Positions 34,801 to 48,291 of a stretch of 64,000 nucleotides of DNA are shown piece by piece. The position numbers were made by a program, and so were the translations under genes. The stretch's first letter is position 1; each line of letters starts with the position of its first letter. The notes under the pieces were generated by a model. That model saw only the letters and a program-made list of their open reading frames with translations. It was not told the origin of the DNA and did no database searches. The DNA comes from Cymbidium sinense (Eukaryota > Streptophyta > Magnoliopsida > Asparagales > Orchidaceae). The stretch covers positions 24,662,148 through 24,726,147 of the forward strand of contig CM038222.1 in NCBI GenBank assembly GCA_021442155.1, given 5' to 3'.

Positions 34801-37800
34801 GACTAGAAAGCATGTCCACCACCATCACAAAGGCTGAGTCGATAAGTTTTAAGTAACCAATCATGATGCCATGTGAAAGTCATTGCATCAATGTGCATGC
34901 GCCAACAAGATTAGGCAATTAAGCTTAATTAATCATTTTAATAAAACTTCTAAAAATCTTAAAAAATCATGAGAAATAAAATGCAAATAAATATTTTAAT
35001 TTTAGATATTTTAGAGATAATTAATTAAAATGATCTTAACTAATTTAAATAGTAATTAAAGTTTATTTGCAAAATTGATTAGTTTAATTACTTCTTAATT
35101 ACTAGAGCAATTAATCCCAGATTTTATGGGTTAATTTAATAGGATGACCTCTACCTCCCATGATTTTATTGAGATTTATTGCTCACTTAATCAAAAAATT
35201 GAAATTAAACCTTAACTACTTTTAAGTTAATTAATGATTAGTTAATCCCATGAATAGTAACAAAATTAGTTAATTAAGTTTATTAATCATTGTTCAATCA
35301 ATAACTAAAGTGAACTGGGTTGGGACCCCTTTCCTAAGTTCATTTCACCCTTTTTTAAAATGAAATTAATTAAGATTTAACTAATTAATTAAATAACTTA
35401 ATCAAATTGAAATTATAATCACATCAAACCTAATTAATTAAATCATGGGGTAGATCTTTAGGTGTTTAAAACCTAAAGGAGTTTAATGAAATTATGGTTA
35501 GTCCACATGTGGAAAACCCTAAGAGTAATTAATTAAGTGCTTAATCTAATTATTAATCATGAGCCAATTGCATTTGGCCCTTTTATTTCCTAGGATCATT
35601 GCAAGTTTATTTTCCATGAATATCATATTAGCTCATAATTATTTAGTTAATTACTTTAAGGTGACATGGTAAGGGTAATTAATTCATTTAATTAAGGGTT
35701 CAACTTAATTAACCCATAAAATCAACTTAATTACATTTCCTTAAATTAAATCAAATCACTAATGGGAATGGGTTTAAAATAGTGATGATTTCTCTTCTCC
35801 TCTTTAAATCAGATCAAATCCAAAAATTAATTAATAAAAAAGCTTTGGTTTGCTTTAAATAATTTAATTTGATTTGATTGTCCTTAAGAACTAGCTTGGT
35901 TGAATGAATCACATGCTTATATTTGATTGTCCTCTTCCAATCATGTTAAATTTGGTATGTCATTTGAATTCATGCATCCATCTTTTCAAAATCAAGTAAA
36001 ACAAAATGGATTTCTTTTATGTAAGCTTGCATGTGTTGATTTAATTTAATATATGTGTGGAAATTATTACTATTAAATCCAAATGTATTTTTTAAAAGCT
36101 TATAAATGAATAATAATATATGTTATGATGCTAGCTATAAATACATAAGAAATGCATGTGCTTATAGCTTAAATGTATGGATTTTGAGTTCTCTTTCCTC
36201 TATTCATGTGTTGATTTATATAAGATTGAATGGTAATGGGTATATACTGACATCCAGAACAGGCTTTAACTAGCCCCAAGGAGGTCATTTGATTACCTCA
36301 CTTGGTTTAACAATACATACCCATTTGATTTCATTCTTATGTATTTCAACATTAGAATTTGGATAGAGTTTTAATTCATATATATATAAATGATTCAATA
36401 AAAAATTCAATATTTTGCATGGTTTTCTTTCTCCCATTTATGTATACATCCATGTGTGTCCAAGAAAAGCAAGTATATAGTTTGGACATCCCAGAATATG
36501 AGGCTTTAGTTAGCCCCAAGGAGGTCATTTGATTACCTCACTTCTGTTTAACAATGACAAGTACTTGCCTATATCTTTGTACATGTATATGTATATGTGA
36601 TTAGTGAATGAAAATCCCATTTTACATTAAAATTGCATGCATTCATAATTGACTAAGTGGTTGAATTAATTTGACATATGATTTGGAGCTTACTTTCTAT
36701 GTTCATGTATATTAATTTACATATGTTTGAATGCAAATGGGTATATAGTCTGGACATCCCGAGAATACGAGGGTTTAGCTAACTCCAAGGAGGTCATTTG
36801 ATTACCTCACTGTTTTAACAACGGCTCATGCCTATTTAATTTCATTCTTATGTCATTTTGTATAAGAATTAGGATAAAGTTTTAAATTAATATGTTTAAA
36901 TAATTCAATCAAACAAAATATAAATCTTAAACATACACATACATTCATCATTTAAGTGTGCTAAAATATGTTGCATGTATAAATACACTTAGGATTAAAT
37001 CATAATCATGTTACATGTGATGGAAAGGATTTATTTAATATATGTCATGTGGTAGTAATTCAATTTAAATTAATCTTAAGATGGCTTTCATTTTGAATAG
37101 GATTATTTAAAGTGAACCTAAATTTAGAATAATTAAATCATTTAATAAACCATTCACTAAAGAGAACAAATTAAATTAATATACTTTAAAAAGTGAGTTA
37201 AGGTAGGGATAAAAGAGGGCAATCCTTTTTTCCTCTCTTTATACCACTTAGTTGTTAAGTGTAATCAAATGAAATAAAAAAGAAAACACAAATTAAAATT
37301 CTCAAATCAATTAAACTACTTCAAGTGAAATCAACCTTTCATGTTAAATTGAACCCTTCTACATAGAAAATACAACACTAATGCCTAACAAGACTTATCA
37401 CACAAGCCTTAATACACATTAGAATTAAGTCACCACTTCTAAGTTGGGATGGTGTATGATGTGATGTATGTTTTCTTTCATGATGTTATTTTAGATTAGA
37501 TGGGGTGTATGCTAGACTGGATGATAGGCCAATATTAGCCTAATCATGTTATTTGCATGTGATTATGCTTAAGGAATGATTAAAAATAAAGGTGAATGAT
37601 TTTTTTGATTGCTTAAATCCTTAAGCATAATCCAAGTTAGGATTTAGTTACCCATATGTAGGGTGCTAAGTCCAAATTATAAATACAACAACTTGGGATT
37701 ATTTGTATATTTAGCTAACCTCCATTTTGGTGTAGCTAGATTTACTTTTCCCACATAAGTTTTTACAATAGGAATTAGGATTAGTGCTTTGGGGATTAGG

Positions 37801-38603
37801 ATGAGCAATGGCGAAGGCTTTGTCCTGGGTGCCCTGATGCCTTTGAAGCAAGCACCATCCAAATCAAGGAAGGAACCAAAATCAAAAATGGAGATATGAA
37901 GAAAGAAGACCCCCATAGCATTTAATACAATTATAATTATTCTTTCATATTCTAGGTTGTATAAGGGTAGAACTTGGCTACCCATCTTTTCTCTCTTTGT
38001 GTAAGCATCTGATATGCCGCCTTTTTTTTTCTTTTATGATAGTTTATATAATTGTTTGAAGTTATGTTTACATTGTGCATTAGGATGGCATGCTTTCCAT
38101 AGTTTCTTAAATGATTGATGCTTTAATGTATGGCTTGGATATGATTAGGCTCTTAGGATAAAAATAACTTTTCTACCCAACTAATCACTCATAACTAAAT
38201 TTTAAATAACTCATAACCTCATCATATAGCCTAAGACATAAATAATATAATTAAAAGATTTAGCAACCCCTTAGCTGTATGGTTGTATGTTTCATATCAT
38301 GCATGCATATTCTTTCTCTCTTGAACATGAAAGATCTCCATCCTTGCACGATAAAGGAATGCTTGACCTGTGAGGGCATCACTTGTGGTGGAGAACACCT
38401 TCTTCTAGTTGATTTGACCCATAACCTATATCATTATGCATTTAGGCATAAGATCCTAAATCCTCTATCAAAATGATGTGTCTTAATTAAAATAAAATTT
38501 GAAATGATTTTTCATCTATAGATTAAGTCATATGCTCATACCACTCATACTCTAGTCTCTTAGGGAGTGTGTTTGGGACTTTAGTCTCTTTCTAATAAGT
38601 ACA
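31891..38603 (+). mobile_element. Giant LTR copy II, truncated on the right
   Basis: Collinear with copy I from its first base (TATTGACCTCACTTTTGG) to about 38597 (TCTTTCTAATAAGT), equivalent to about 9053 in copy I, after which LTR copy III begins. The last ~800 bp seen in copy I are missing here. It lacks the 880-bp duplication of copy I. It adjoins the same protease sequence at the same base as copy I, so the two composites share ancestry. It carries the TTGACC-rich stretch (32870-33720), the three ~90-bp repeats (36238, 36473, 36738) and the TATA-hairpin (37960-37983). No genes; small ORFs here are chance. Confidence 0.8.
37960..37983 (+). promoter_or_regulatory. TATA box plus hairpin, copy II
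   Basis: TATAA followed by GGGTAGAACTTGGCTACCC; the six-base arms GGGTAG/CTACCC pair perfectly although the loop differs from copies I and V. Confidence 0.5.
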
Positions 38604-41600
38604 TATTGACATCATTTTAGAATGAGCTCTCAACCCCTCCCTCTTAGACATAAGACTTCTCTTAGACACTAAGAGTTCCTTAGTCTTAAGACACATCTGA
38701 TTAGGTGGACACTCAACATAGCCCTAGAGACTTAGAGTTAGCCATGGAATAGGTCATGCCCTGGGTGTTAAGAAAATTTCCTACCCTATTGAACCACATT
38801 CCTCACTTCCTTCCTTCAAGTCAAACTCCAAATCAAATCAACATCAAACTTAAATCAATTCTAATTGATTTTCTCCAAACTTCAAATCAATTCTATATGA
38901 TTGAAATCCATGATTGAAACCCATGATTGAAACCAATGATTGAAATTCCAAGTTTGAAATATTTCTAAGTTCTTTGATTTCCTAAGAACTTAGCCCAAAT
39001 CAAGTTCAAACCATCTCAAATTCATAAAATATTCTCACAACCCATTTATATTCTCATTTATATTCACATATATAAATGAAATATAAATTCAAATCAATCA
39101 AACTAAATCCAAAATTCCAAATCTTTCCTAAGTCCTATAATTCTCTCTTAAGGATTTAGCCTAAATCATGTTCAAATCAATTCAAATCCTTGAAGTTTTC
39201 TCTTAACCCACTTATATTCTCATTTATATTCAGATATATAAATGAAATATAAATTCAAACAACCAAAACCAAATCCAAAAATCAAACTCAAATTCATTCA
39301 AAATCTAACCTAAGCCTTTCAAGTCAAAATCAAGAACTTAGCCAAATCAATTTCAAATCAAGCCAAACTCTTGATTTTTCATCATGATTCAATCAATCCT
39401 TCAATCATGAATCCAAATATAAATACAAACTTCAAACACTTAACCAAAACTCAATTCAAAATTAAGCTAAAATCCATCTCATGTTCATCCTTTGAACATG
39501 AAATTGTCAAATGAATCAAAACCCATTTGACTTCAAACCACTTGCAAATGGATTTATATTTCAATCATAAGTCCATATGTGAGTTCAACCAAACTCAAAT
39601 CAAGCTTTGACCAAGCCATTTGACCTACTTAGGCTCACTTGACCCAAAGTGACCTAAAATACCTTATGAGCCAAATTCTAATCCTAACCAAATTGGATTG
39701 AACTAAGCACCTAAGCCTCTCATCATGATCAACAATCAATGAGATGATCAATCACTCAAATTGGGTCAAACCAAGTCAAACTTAAGGGTTGACCAAGTCA
39801 ACACTTAGGAAAAATGAAGCCCAACATAGCCAAAATCCACCATAGGCCAAATTGATTGAAACCAATGATCTAAGTTCATTCATGATCAATGTTTGAGCTT
39901 GACCAAGTCAACATTTGAGCCAACATAGCCCAAATACTTGACCCAAGTTGACCCAACTTGACCTAAAAGTCAAAATGTGTCAAAACTTGATCTAAGCCAA
40001 ATTGAGTGAAATCAATGAGTCATGTTCATCCCAAAATGGTTGTTGAACTTGACCAAAGCCTCAATTAGCCAACTAGACCTAACCTAGCCTGATTGACCTC
40101 GAACCTAACTTGGCCTAAAGGATCATATTGAGCCAAATTCAAAATGAAGAAAAATTTATTGGAAACAAAGATACCAATCCATTTCATGTGACCAACTAAA
40201 CCTAAACCAACCCATGACTAACCCAAATAGGTCAAATGGTCATTGGTCAACTTGACCCATTTGACCTAAATGAACTAAATTGAACCAAATTCAAACCTCA
40301 ACCAAATTGAATCAAACCAAAGCCACCAATATTTCAAATGGTCATATGAACTTGACCCAACCCTTGGTTTGACCCAATTTGACCAATTGGTCAACTTGAC
40401 AAGTTGACCCATTTTGATCTAAATGGGTCAACATGAGCCAAATCACATCAAACCAACTCCAAATTCAATGAAACTTGGCCAAACCTATTTTCTTATCATA
40501 CCAAATATGCCCAAATGAAATCAAGGTCAAATGACCATTTTACCCCTAGTCAAAGGTAAATTTTGGCCATCCACTTGGAATTTGGTCAAATCCTCCATAA
40601 CCACTACCCTCTTAATGGATCAAGTGAATAGTGGGACCCAACCCAATGGGTTTGCCCAACAGCCAATGATAAACCACATGCTGAAATGGAGCACATTGAA
40701 TCCCTTCCACTCAATTCAAGCACATGGCCACCTCACCCACTTCTTCCCCCAAAATCAAATTCAAAGACATCCCAAACATCCTCAAACCCATGGCATAGTT
40801 GATCAAAATGGCAAGGAGGCTTGCTGTCGATTTCCCTTGGGGAAATATACTCCCCTAATAACTCAATCTTCACTCTTGCTAATTATCTGAAGCAAAGAAC
40901 TCAGAAAGCCCTAGCTACTTTCTCAAGCTTCCTAGAGAGAGTTTGAACTTCCCATTTCTCAATTTCAAGGTGGGAAGAAACCAAAATCCAATCTCACCCA
41001 CACTTAAAACTAGCTCCACCCCTTGCAAGCACCCAGGGACCCCAATGTGACTTGTCTAAGCTCTTTCCCAAGCTCCAAAGGCAAAGGTGCTAGTTCCATC
41101 AAAGCCGCAAGGAGTTCAAGGTGGAGTTGGCCTCTAAAGCAACCACCCAACTCAAGACCTTAAACTATTAGCAAAGCTTCATCTCCACTTGATGAAGCTT
41201 CTCCAAGGGAATCAAACACCGGTGATCACCTGGCAAGGTAAAATAATTTTCCAATCTTAATCCAGCCATAGTGTGAGCTTAATGGAATTTTCATTGCATG
41301 ATAAACCAACCTTGGATATGATCTCCATTGTATGATGAAGGTACTAAATTTTAGCTAATCCAAGCTCAATCGAGCAGATCTTGCCCTAAATTAACATGGA
41401 ATCTCCATTACTCATAGGGAATTATGTGGATGAATCTCAATCCTTCATCATGCATTTTAGATGGACTGAAATTAAACATATAGCATCCCATGTTTCACTC
41501 TTTTGAATGATTTAATCATCCCATCCTTGATTGGACATGAAGAAACTCATTGCCCTATAAACAATGTGATAAGTTAAAGACCCAATCCTCTCAAACCATG

Positions 41601-41677
41601 TAAAGCACACATAGCCCACATAAATAAATTAAAACATATCTCAAACTTTTTTTTTACATTTAATCACCAAACCTTCC
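38604..41677 (+). mobile_element. Giant LTR copy III/V, left part (about 3.07 kb)
   Basis: Begins TATTGACATCATTTTAG (TG terminus mutated to TA) right after truncated copy II and matches copy VI from its first base. It is interrupted at CTTCC (41673-41677) by solo LTR IV and resumes at 48292, since copy VI reads continuously across the equivalent point (near 57105). Together the two parts make an LTR of about 7.44 kb. It includes a ~170-bp internal repeat (anchors at about 39067 and 39234) and a dense TTGACC stretch. No coding content; ORFs such as the plus-strand one at 40531-40890 lie in LTR sequence that is not conserved as protein. Confidence 0.85.
39601..40420 (+). promoter_or_regulatory. 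Dense TTGACC (W-box-like) cluster in copy III
   Basis: About 16 TTGACC on the plus strand and 4 on the minus strand by eye in about 820 bp. It is at the same relative place as the cluster in copy I although the intervening sequence has diverged. Confidence 0.45.
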
Positions 41678-44600
41678 TGTGATCATTTTGGAATGAGCTC
41701 AACCCTCCATCTTAGACATATAACTTCTCTTATAATTAAGAATTCTTAGTCAAGACACATCTAATTATGGACACTTAACCTAGCCCAAATTTTAGAAATT
41801 CCATAATCAAATCATGCCTTTTATTGTTAGGAAAATTTGCTTCATCATCAAACCAAATTCCTCACTTCCTTCCTTCAACTCAAACCCAAATTTAATCAAA
41901 ATCAATTCCAACCAAATTGATTTTCTAAACTCAAATTAATTCCAAATAATCAAACCCATGATCAAAACTCAAATTCAAATTCCAAAATCTTTCCAAACTC
42001 TTTTGATTCCTTATGACTTACTCAAATCAAATCCAAATTCAACCCAAATCAAAAATTTTCTCATAACCCATTTCATATTCTTTATATTCACAAATATAAA
42101 TGAATTATAAATTAAAAAATATCCAAAACCAAATTCAAAACTCAAACTCAAATTCAACCAAAATTCAACCCAAGCCTTAAGTAAAAATTTTGAAATTAGC
42201 AAATCAAACTCAAATCAATCCAAACTTGACTTCATGATTCAATCAATCCTTCAAAATCAAATATAAACATAAATTGATTCAATCAAAACTAAATTCAAAA
42301 ATGATCCAAGTCAAACACATGTTCAACCTTTTGATTTTGAACATGTCAAATGAATAAAAAATCATTTGACCAAATATTTGCAAATGGATTTAAATCATAA
42401 ATCCAATTATTAACCAAACTTGAATCAAGCCTTGATCAATAAACTAACTCATCCTAATTGACCAATGTCAGACCTACATGAACCAAAATTCACCCAACCA
42501 AATAAAAAAAAAAAAATTAATCCAATAAACTTCACTCATATTTGTGATCATCAAAATTAATCAATTGTCATGAAATGGGGTCACCAAGTCAACACTCTGA
42601 CCAAGTCAACCATTCCCACATGAACCCAAACTAGCCACAATCTAAACAAATTCCAAGGCACCATGGCTCAAGTTTACTCCAAATTGATTATTGAACACTC
42701 AAAGCCTTAATTAAACCCAAGCCACCCCAATTCACCCAACACCTAGCCCAATTTCTCTCCAACTTCACCAAAAGGTTAAATCAAATAAAAAAATCATATA
42801 TAAACCAAATTGATGGAAATAAAGAAACATTCCATTCTAAAAGATCACCAAACTCAAAGCCATGATTCAAGTCAATTTAGTCAATTGGGTCAAATTTCAA
42901 CTTACCCAAATGATTTAAAGGATCAAATTTCCAAAAATCTAAATTAACCAAATTTAACCAAATCAATTGAAACCAATTAAACCAATATCACCAAATAGCC
43001 ATTTTAACTTGATCCAATTGGTTTGATCTACCAATTAGTCAAATCTTAACCCATTTTAGAAACCTATCTCAATTAAAAATTAAACCAATTGAATTCAAAT
43101 GGCATAAAATTTGGTCCAACTTTTTTTGACTTATTTAAAAATCTGAAATTAAATTCAATGAAATCTATTTTTGGGTCAAGGGCATCCATGAAAAGACATT
43201 CCCAAGTGGTCACTTCTTTCCTTAGATCCTGACACTCATCCATCATGGTCCACATCGCACCAAGGACACTTATTTTTGACCCAGGATTGCAGCCAAGACT
43301 CATGGGAGATGAAATCACCTCACCTCCCATTGGTTCACTTGGCATGAAGGACATCATCTTTGGCTGGGGTGCACCCATGTCCTTCATGTCACCATTTGGC
43401 TGCATTGAATCATGAGAAACCTAAAAATTTATTAAATACCCCAAGCCAAATGACATTTTGATAAAATTTAAATAAAAAATTGATTTTAGTTCATTTGATT
43501 CACCTTCTAAGGAGAAAAATCATCCAAATTCATTTTAAATTAATTGAATAATACTTTTAAAAAACCAAAAAATTTTAATTAGTAAAATTATAGAGGAAAC
43601 AATTTGATGTTAAAATGCACCTACCATAAACATTTCAAGTCAAAATGACCTTTGATTAAAAGATATTGAATTTTGAGTGTCAAATGATTTATTTTAATAA
43701 ATTAAATTAGTAGAATTCATAAAAATCATTAAATCAATTGAAACTTCCTAAATTCATAACTAATTGTAGAAAATTAAAAAAATACAAACTGGTTCATTTT
43801 AAAGATACTTAGGAGAATCCAATAAAATTGTTTGATTGAATTTTGATTGTAGATTTTCCTTAATTAGGTTTATTTAAAACTTAATAACCCCAATTACTCC
43901 CTAATGACTTCATTAATTAATTATAAACTTCTCATCATGTTTAGTGGGATGACTTCTACCACCCCTAATTTTCTTAGAATTTATTAATGAGTTAACTGGA
44001 AATTAACTAATGAACCCCTAATCACTCTTTTAATATAATTAAGGTTAATTAAGCATGTGAATAGTGGTTTAATTCTTTGATTAAGATAATTAAACTTTGT
44101 TTAAGTGATTAGGAGGTTTATGGAATGATTTTGGAATATTTTCCTTCAACTATTCCCTAAACCCCCTTTCTTCCTTAAATCTAAATCTAATTAAGGGTTA
44201 ATCCACTAATGATCTACTTAATTAATCAAATCAAATTCTCAAAACCAAAATTAATCTAGAAACTTAATCACCTAAACCTAATCCTTCTTGGGTAGATACT
44301 TAGGTGTTCAATAACCTAAGTAAACATAAGGAAATCATACCTAACCCATATGTGAAAGGGTTATGAAAGTACTTAAATTAAACCCTTTAGCTTAATTAAT
44401 CATTAATTGTGAGCCAATAGGTACCTTTCTTTCCTAGATGCATTACTGGTTTAAATTCCTTGTGGTTTTATGTCATACATTGGCTCATAATTATTTGATT
44501 AAATATGTTAAAGTGGTATAGGTGGGGTAATTAATGAACTTAATCTACAACTTAACCTAACCAAAGCATAAAATTAATCTAATCACCTAAAAATTAAACT

Positions 44601-47600
44601 AAAATAATGCACACATGTGGGAATGGGTAAGGACCAGTAAACCTTCTCACACTTTCCTAATTCAAATCAAACTCAAAGCAAAAATGAAAGTCTCTTTAAA
44701 CAACTTTTGATTCTCTTTAAATGATCTTACTTCATAAGATTGTCTTTAAGAATTAATTAGAGTGAATGAAATTACATGCTTACATCACTTTATTTCCTAG
44801 CATGCTAAATGTGTATGTCATATGAGTTTTATACATTCATGCTTTTCTAAAATCAAATTCAAAATGAAATATTTCTTTATGTCAAATTGCATGTTTTGGC
44901 TAAAGTAAGAATATGAGTGGCTATTATCACTATTAAATTCAAAACTATTTTAAAATTTATAAATCAAATACCTAAAATTGAAAGTGTGCTACTTATAATT
45001 ATTTATAAGCTTGCATGTGGATATAAATATGAAGATGTGCATAGTGTAGCCTTCCTTCTCTTTTAGTATGGTTTTGAATAGGATTTGGCAAAGTGTATAG
45101 TTCATTTGAAAACAACATAACACTTGCCTAATTCCCTTCCTATTCATTCCTATACTATTACTTAAGAAGGACATCTACATTTGCACATATAAATTATAAA
45201 CAAAATAAATCAACCAACACAAACTTTTGCATCTTTCTTTTCCATTCATTTCTTTTGTATACATGCTTGTATTTAAGGAAAGTGGTATATTAGTCTGACA
45301 ACCCGGGTTGAGGCTTTAAGTACCCTAAGTAGGTCTTGTACCTTACCCTAGTTAACAATGGCATACTCACTTATGCCTTTCATACATATATTTTTGCATG
45401 TGAAAAATGGATAAGAAAACCTCTTTCCTACTTAATAAAAATTATGCATCATAACGCATTCAAATTTTCATAAGTAACTCACTTAGAATTCTCTTTCAAT
45501 GCATTTTTGTTTGTACATGCACGCGTATTTAAGAAAAGTGGTATATTAGTCTGGACAACCCCGGGATTGCAAAGCTTTAAGTAACCCTAAGTAGGTATTT
45601 ACACCCCTGGTTAAAAATGGCATCATACTCACTTATGTCTTTTATACTTGTAAATGTGCATATGAAAAATGGATAAAAGAATCACTCTCTTCTACTTAAC
45701 AAAATCATGCATACATGAAACATTCCAAATTTTTTTAAGTAACACTTAGCATTCATCATAAAGTATGCTAAACATTCCCATTTGTATGTATAGATATGCT
45801 TATGATCCATTCATATGCATGTTATACACATGTGGGAAAGAAATAAAATGTATGTGTTTGTGATAATTCACTTTACTTAATCTTAAAATGCCTTTCCTTT
45901 TGAATAGGTTTGTTTAGAGAAAATCTAAAATTAGGATTAATTAAAATACATAATAAAACATTTAGTAAACAAAAATCATTAATGAATCTAGCTTAGAAAT
46001 CACTTAAGGTAGGAAGGAAAGAGAAGTTATCTTCTCTTTTCTGCTCTTTACAACATTTAGTAATTAAGTAGGTTCATTCAAACTAAATCAAATTATCAAA
46101 TAAAATTAACCCATATCAACTAAATAACTTAAATGAGACTACCCTTCTAAGTTGAACCTTTTCACACTTAAAAAATTCCTAACCTTAAAGCCTAGCTAAG
46201 CATACCACACAAACCTTATATGGCACACACATTAGGCTAAATCACCACTTCTAGTCCTATGTTAGGGCGGTGTATGGTTTGATGTTTGTTTTTGTTTTGT
46301 GATGTAATGTTTTAGTATGGATGTTAGAGTGTATGTGCGTAGAATGAATGGTAGGATGATTTAGTCTAATCATTATCTTTAGGGGATTGTGCTGGGTGCT
46401 TTAATAAAATGTAATACTTTGTTGGTGTCGCTTATACCCTTAAGCATGATCCTAGTGGACTTGGTTACCCATGTGGGTGCTAAGTCCAATTTATTTATAC
46501 ATGCTTGGGAATGTGTGGTTTGTTTAGCTAATCTCAATTTTGTTTTTAGTTAGATTTACTTTTTTCCCTTTTCATGTACCTTTGCAATTAGGATTTTGGA
46601 ATGATTATTATGGGGATTAGGATGAGCATTGGTTATAAGGCCATGCCTTATGTACCATGTGAAGACTTTGGAGCATCCACCTTCCAACCATCCAAAAGAA
46701 GGAATCAAAGAAGAAAGAAGAAAAGAAGGAGTAAGAAGAAATGAAGCTTGAAGACCCCCATAATAATGAATTCCTTGCTTAATTGTACTTAATTAATTTG
46801 TAATACGGGTTGTATAAAAGTAAAGCTCGACTACCCAATTTTTTTTTGGTTTGTGCGGTGGTGCCCACCACAAATGACCTTTTATTCTTTTGCTATTTTA
46901 TAAAATGTGTGATGTTTTGTTTAGCTTATGCATTAAGATGACATGTTTTCCTAGTTTCTTCCTCGATGTATGGCTGATGACTTAGGCTCTTAGGGAAAAA
47001 TAAATCTTCTACCAAATTAATCAACTCAAAATTAAAATAAGCAACTCATAACCTCACTTAAATAAGCTAAAAAATCAAGATAAAAGAATTAGCAACCCTT
47101 AGATGGATGAGTATTTCTCTTACAACAACAAGCACAACATCTTGTTTCACTCTTGATTGGAGGGCTTCCACATTTTCTAAAGAAACTTGGCTTGACCTTT
47201 GAGAGACATCGTGGAAACACACCTCCTCCCTTCTCGTTAATTTTGGCAAATAATTTTACTTCTCATGCATTAAGCATATGAATCATATAAGCCTGAGTCA
47301 AATAATTATCCAAAAATAAAAACAACATGTATGATTTGCATTAGATTTAGGTCATTTGAAGCATACCCTTACACGATCTAGTCTCTTTAGGGAGTGAGTT
47401 TAAGAACTTAGTCTTTTTCTAAATAAATAATAGTCTAGCTATCTTGCACAAAGCATAAGACTTGCCTACATTTATTTAAAATCATAGAGGAGTCATGTTG
47501 GCCACCCGATGGTTGTTGTAAGTCAGTGGTGGTTTGTCCTCTCATGGAGGCAAACCCCATTTTTTTTTGCCTTAGATTTAGCTTTTGGCCCTCACCAAAG

Positions 47601-48286
47601 CTCCCTAGATTTAGGTTGAGGTTGCTTCTCCCTTCTATGGGCCATAAGCATAAATCCTCACCTCTAGGCATTTCCATAACCTTGTATTGTGGAATTATGA
47701 GCCCTAAACTTATAATAAAAAATTCAACTCAAATAATTCTCAATTTCAAAAATGTAAAGCCCAACCATAGGATAGTTTGGGATGTTTACTAGGCTTCCTA
47801 GTATCCTAAACATCCCCTACTCATCTCCATTTGGCTTTGATAAGAACTCCCTCCTCATGATCGATCCCACTTGATTTTCCAAAATAAACTAATCGATTGA
47901 TAGTCCTACCTATTGAAATCTTTGGAGACATGATCATTTACCTTAATCGAGTATTCCTAAGGAATCCCTTTCCTTAAGATGTAATTAACTATGGGGGCTT
48001 GCCTTAGGGAACTTAATGAACTTTAAAATAAACCCTACTTTACTTTCATGTAAAGTAGGGTAAGAATCTATGGTACATAAGACCCATAGTCCTTGAGTCC
48101 TTATTGAGGTGATTAGGTCCATTGTAGGGTGGTGACTTCCATCTTTGAGATAGTACACCTCTCCTCAATGTCATACCCCTAATAAGAACATCTATGGATC
48201 ATGTGGTGTCCCAACCAAAATGGCATGTATTTTTGTTTTCATTTATCCTCTTCAAGAGGATAGATGAAGGAGAATATTTCACCACA
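41678..48286 (+). mobile_element. Solo giant LTR (copy IV, 6609 bp) with CTTCC target duplication
   Basis: Starts TGTGATCATTTTGG, ends TTTCACCACA, and is flanked on both sides by CTTCC (41673-41677 and 48287-48291). TGTG/CACA termini plus a 5-bp duplication are the hallmark of LTR insertion; no internal region or second LTR is present, so it is a solo LTR left by recombination. It is about 0.8 kb shorter than the host LTR, the lost part lying around 43430-43740, where it carries about 300 bp (43440-43740) not recognisable in the other copies. Contains two of the ~90-bp repeats (45288, 45539) and the TATA-hairpin (46813-46836). No genes. Confidence 0.9.
46813..46836 (+). promoter_or_regulatory. 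TATA box plus hairpin, copy IV (decayed)
   Basis: TATAA then AAGTAAAGCTCGACTACCC; two G-to-A changes weaken the stem compared with the other copies. Confidence 0.4.
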
Positions 48287-48291
48287 CTTCC

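Noticed and set aside
40531..40890. 119-codon plus-strand ORF in LTR III
   Set aside because: The matching part of LTR VI (55841-56137) is open in a different way and no protein similarity is kept; chance ORF in a GC-richer LTR part.
43073..43405. 110-codon minus-strand ORF in solo LTR IV
   Set aside because: Not conserved in the other LTR copies and no recognisable domain.
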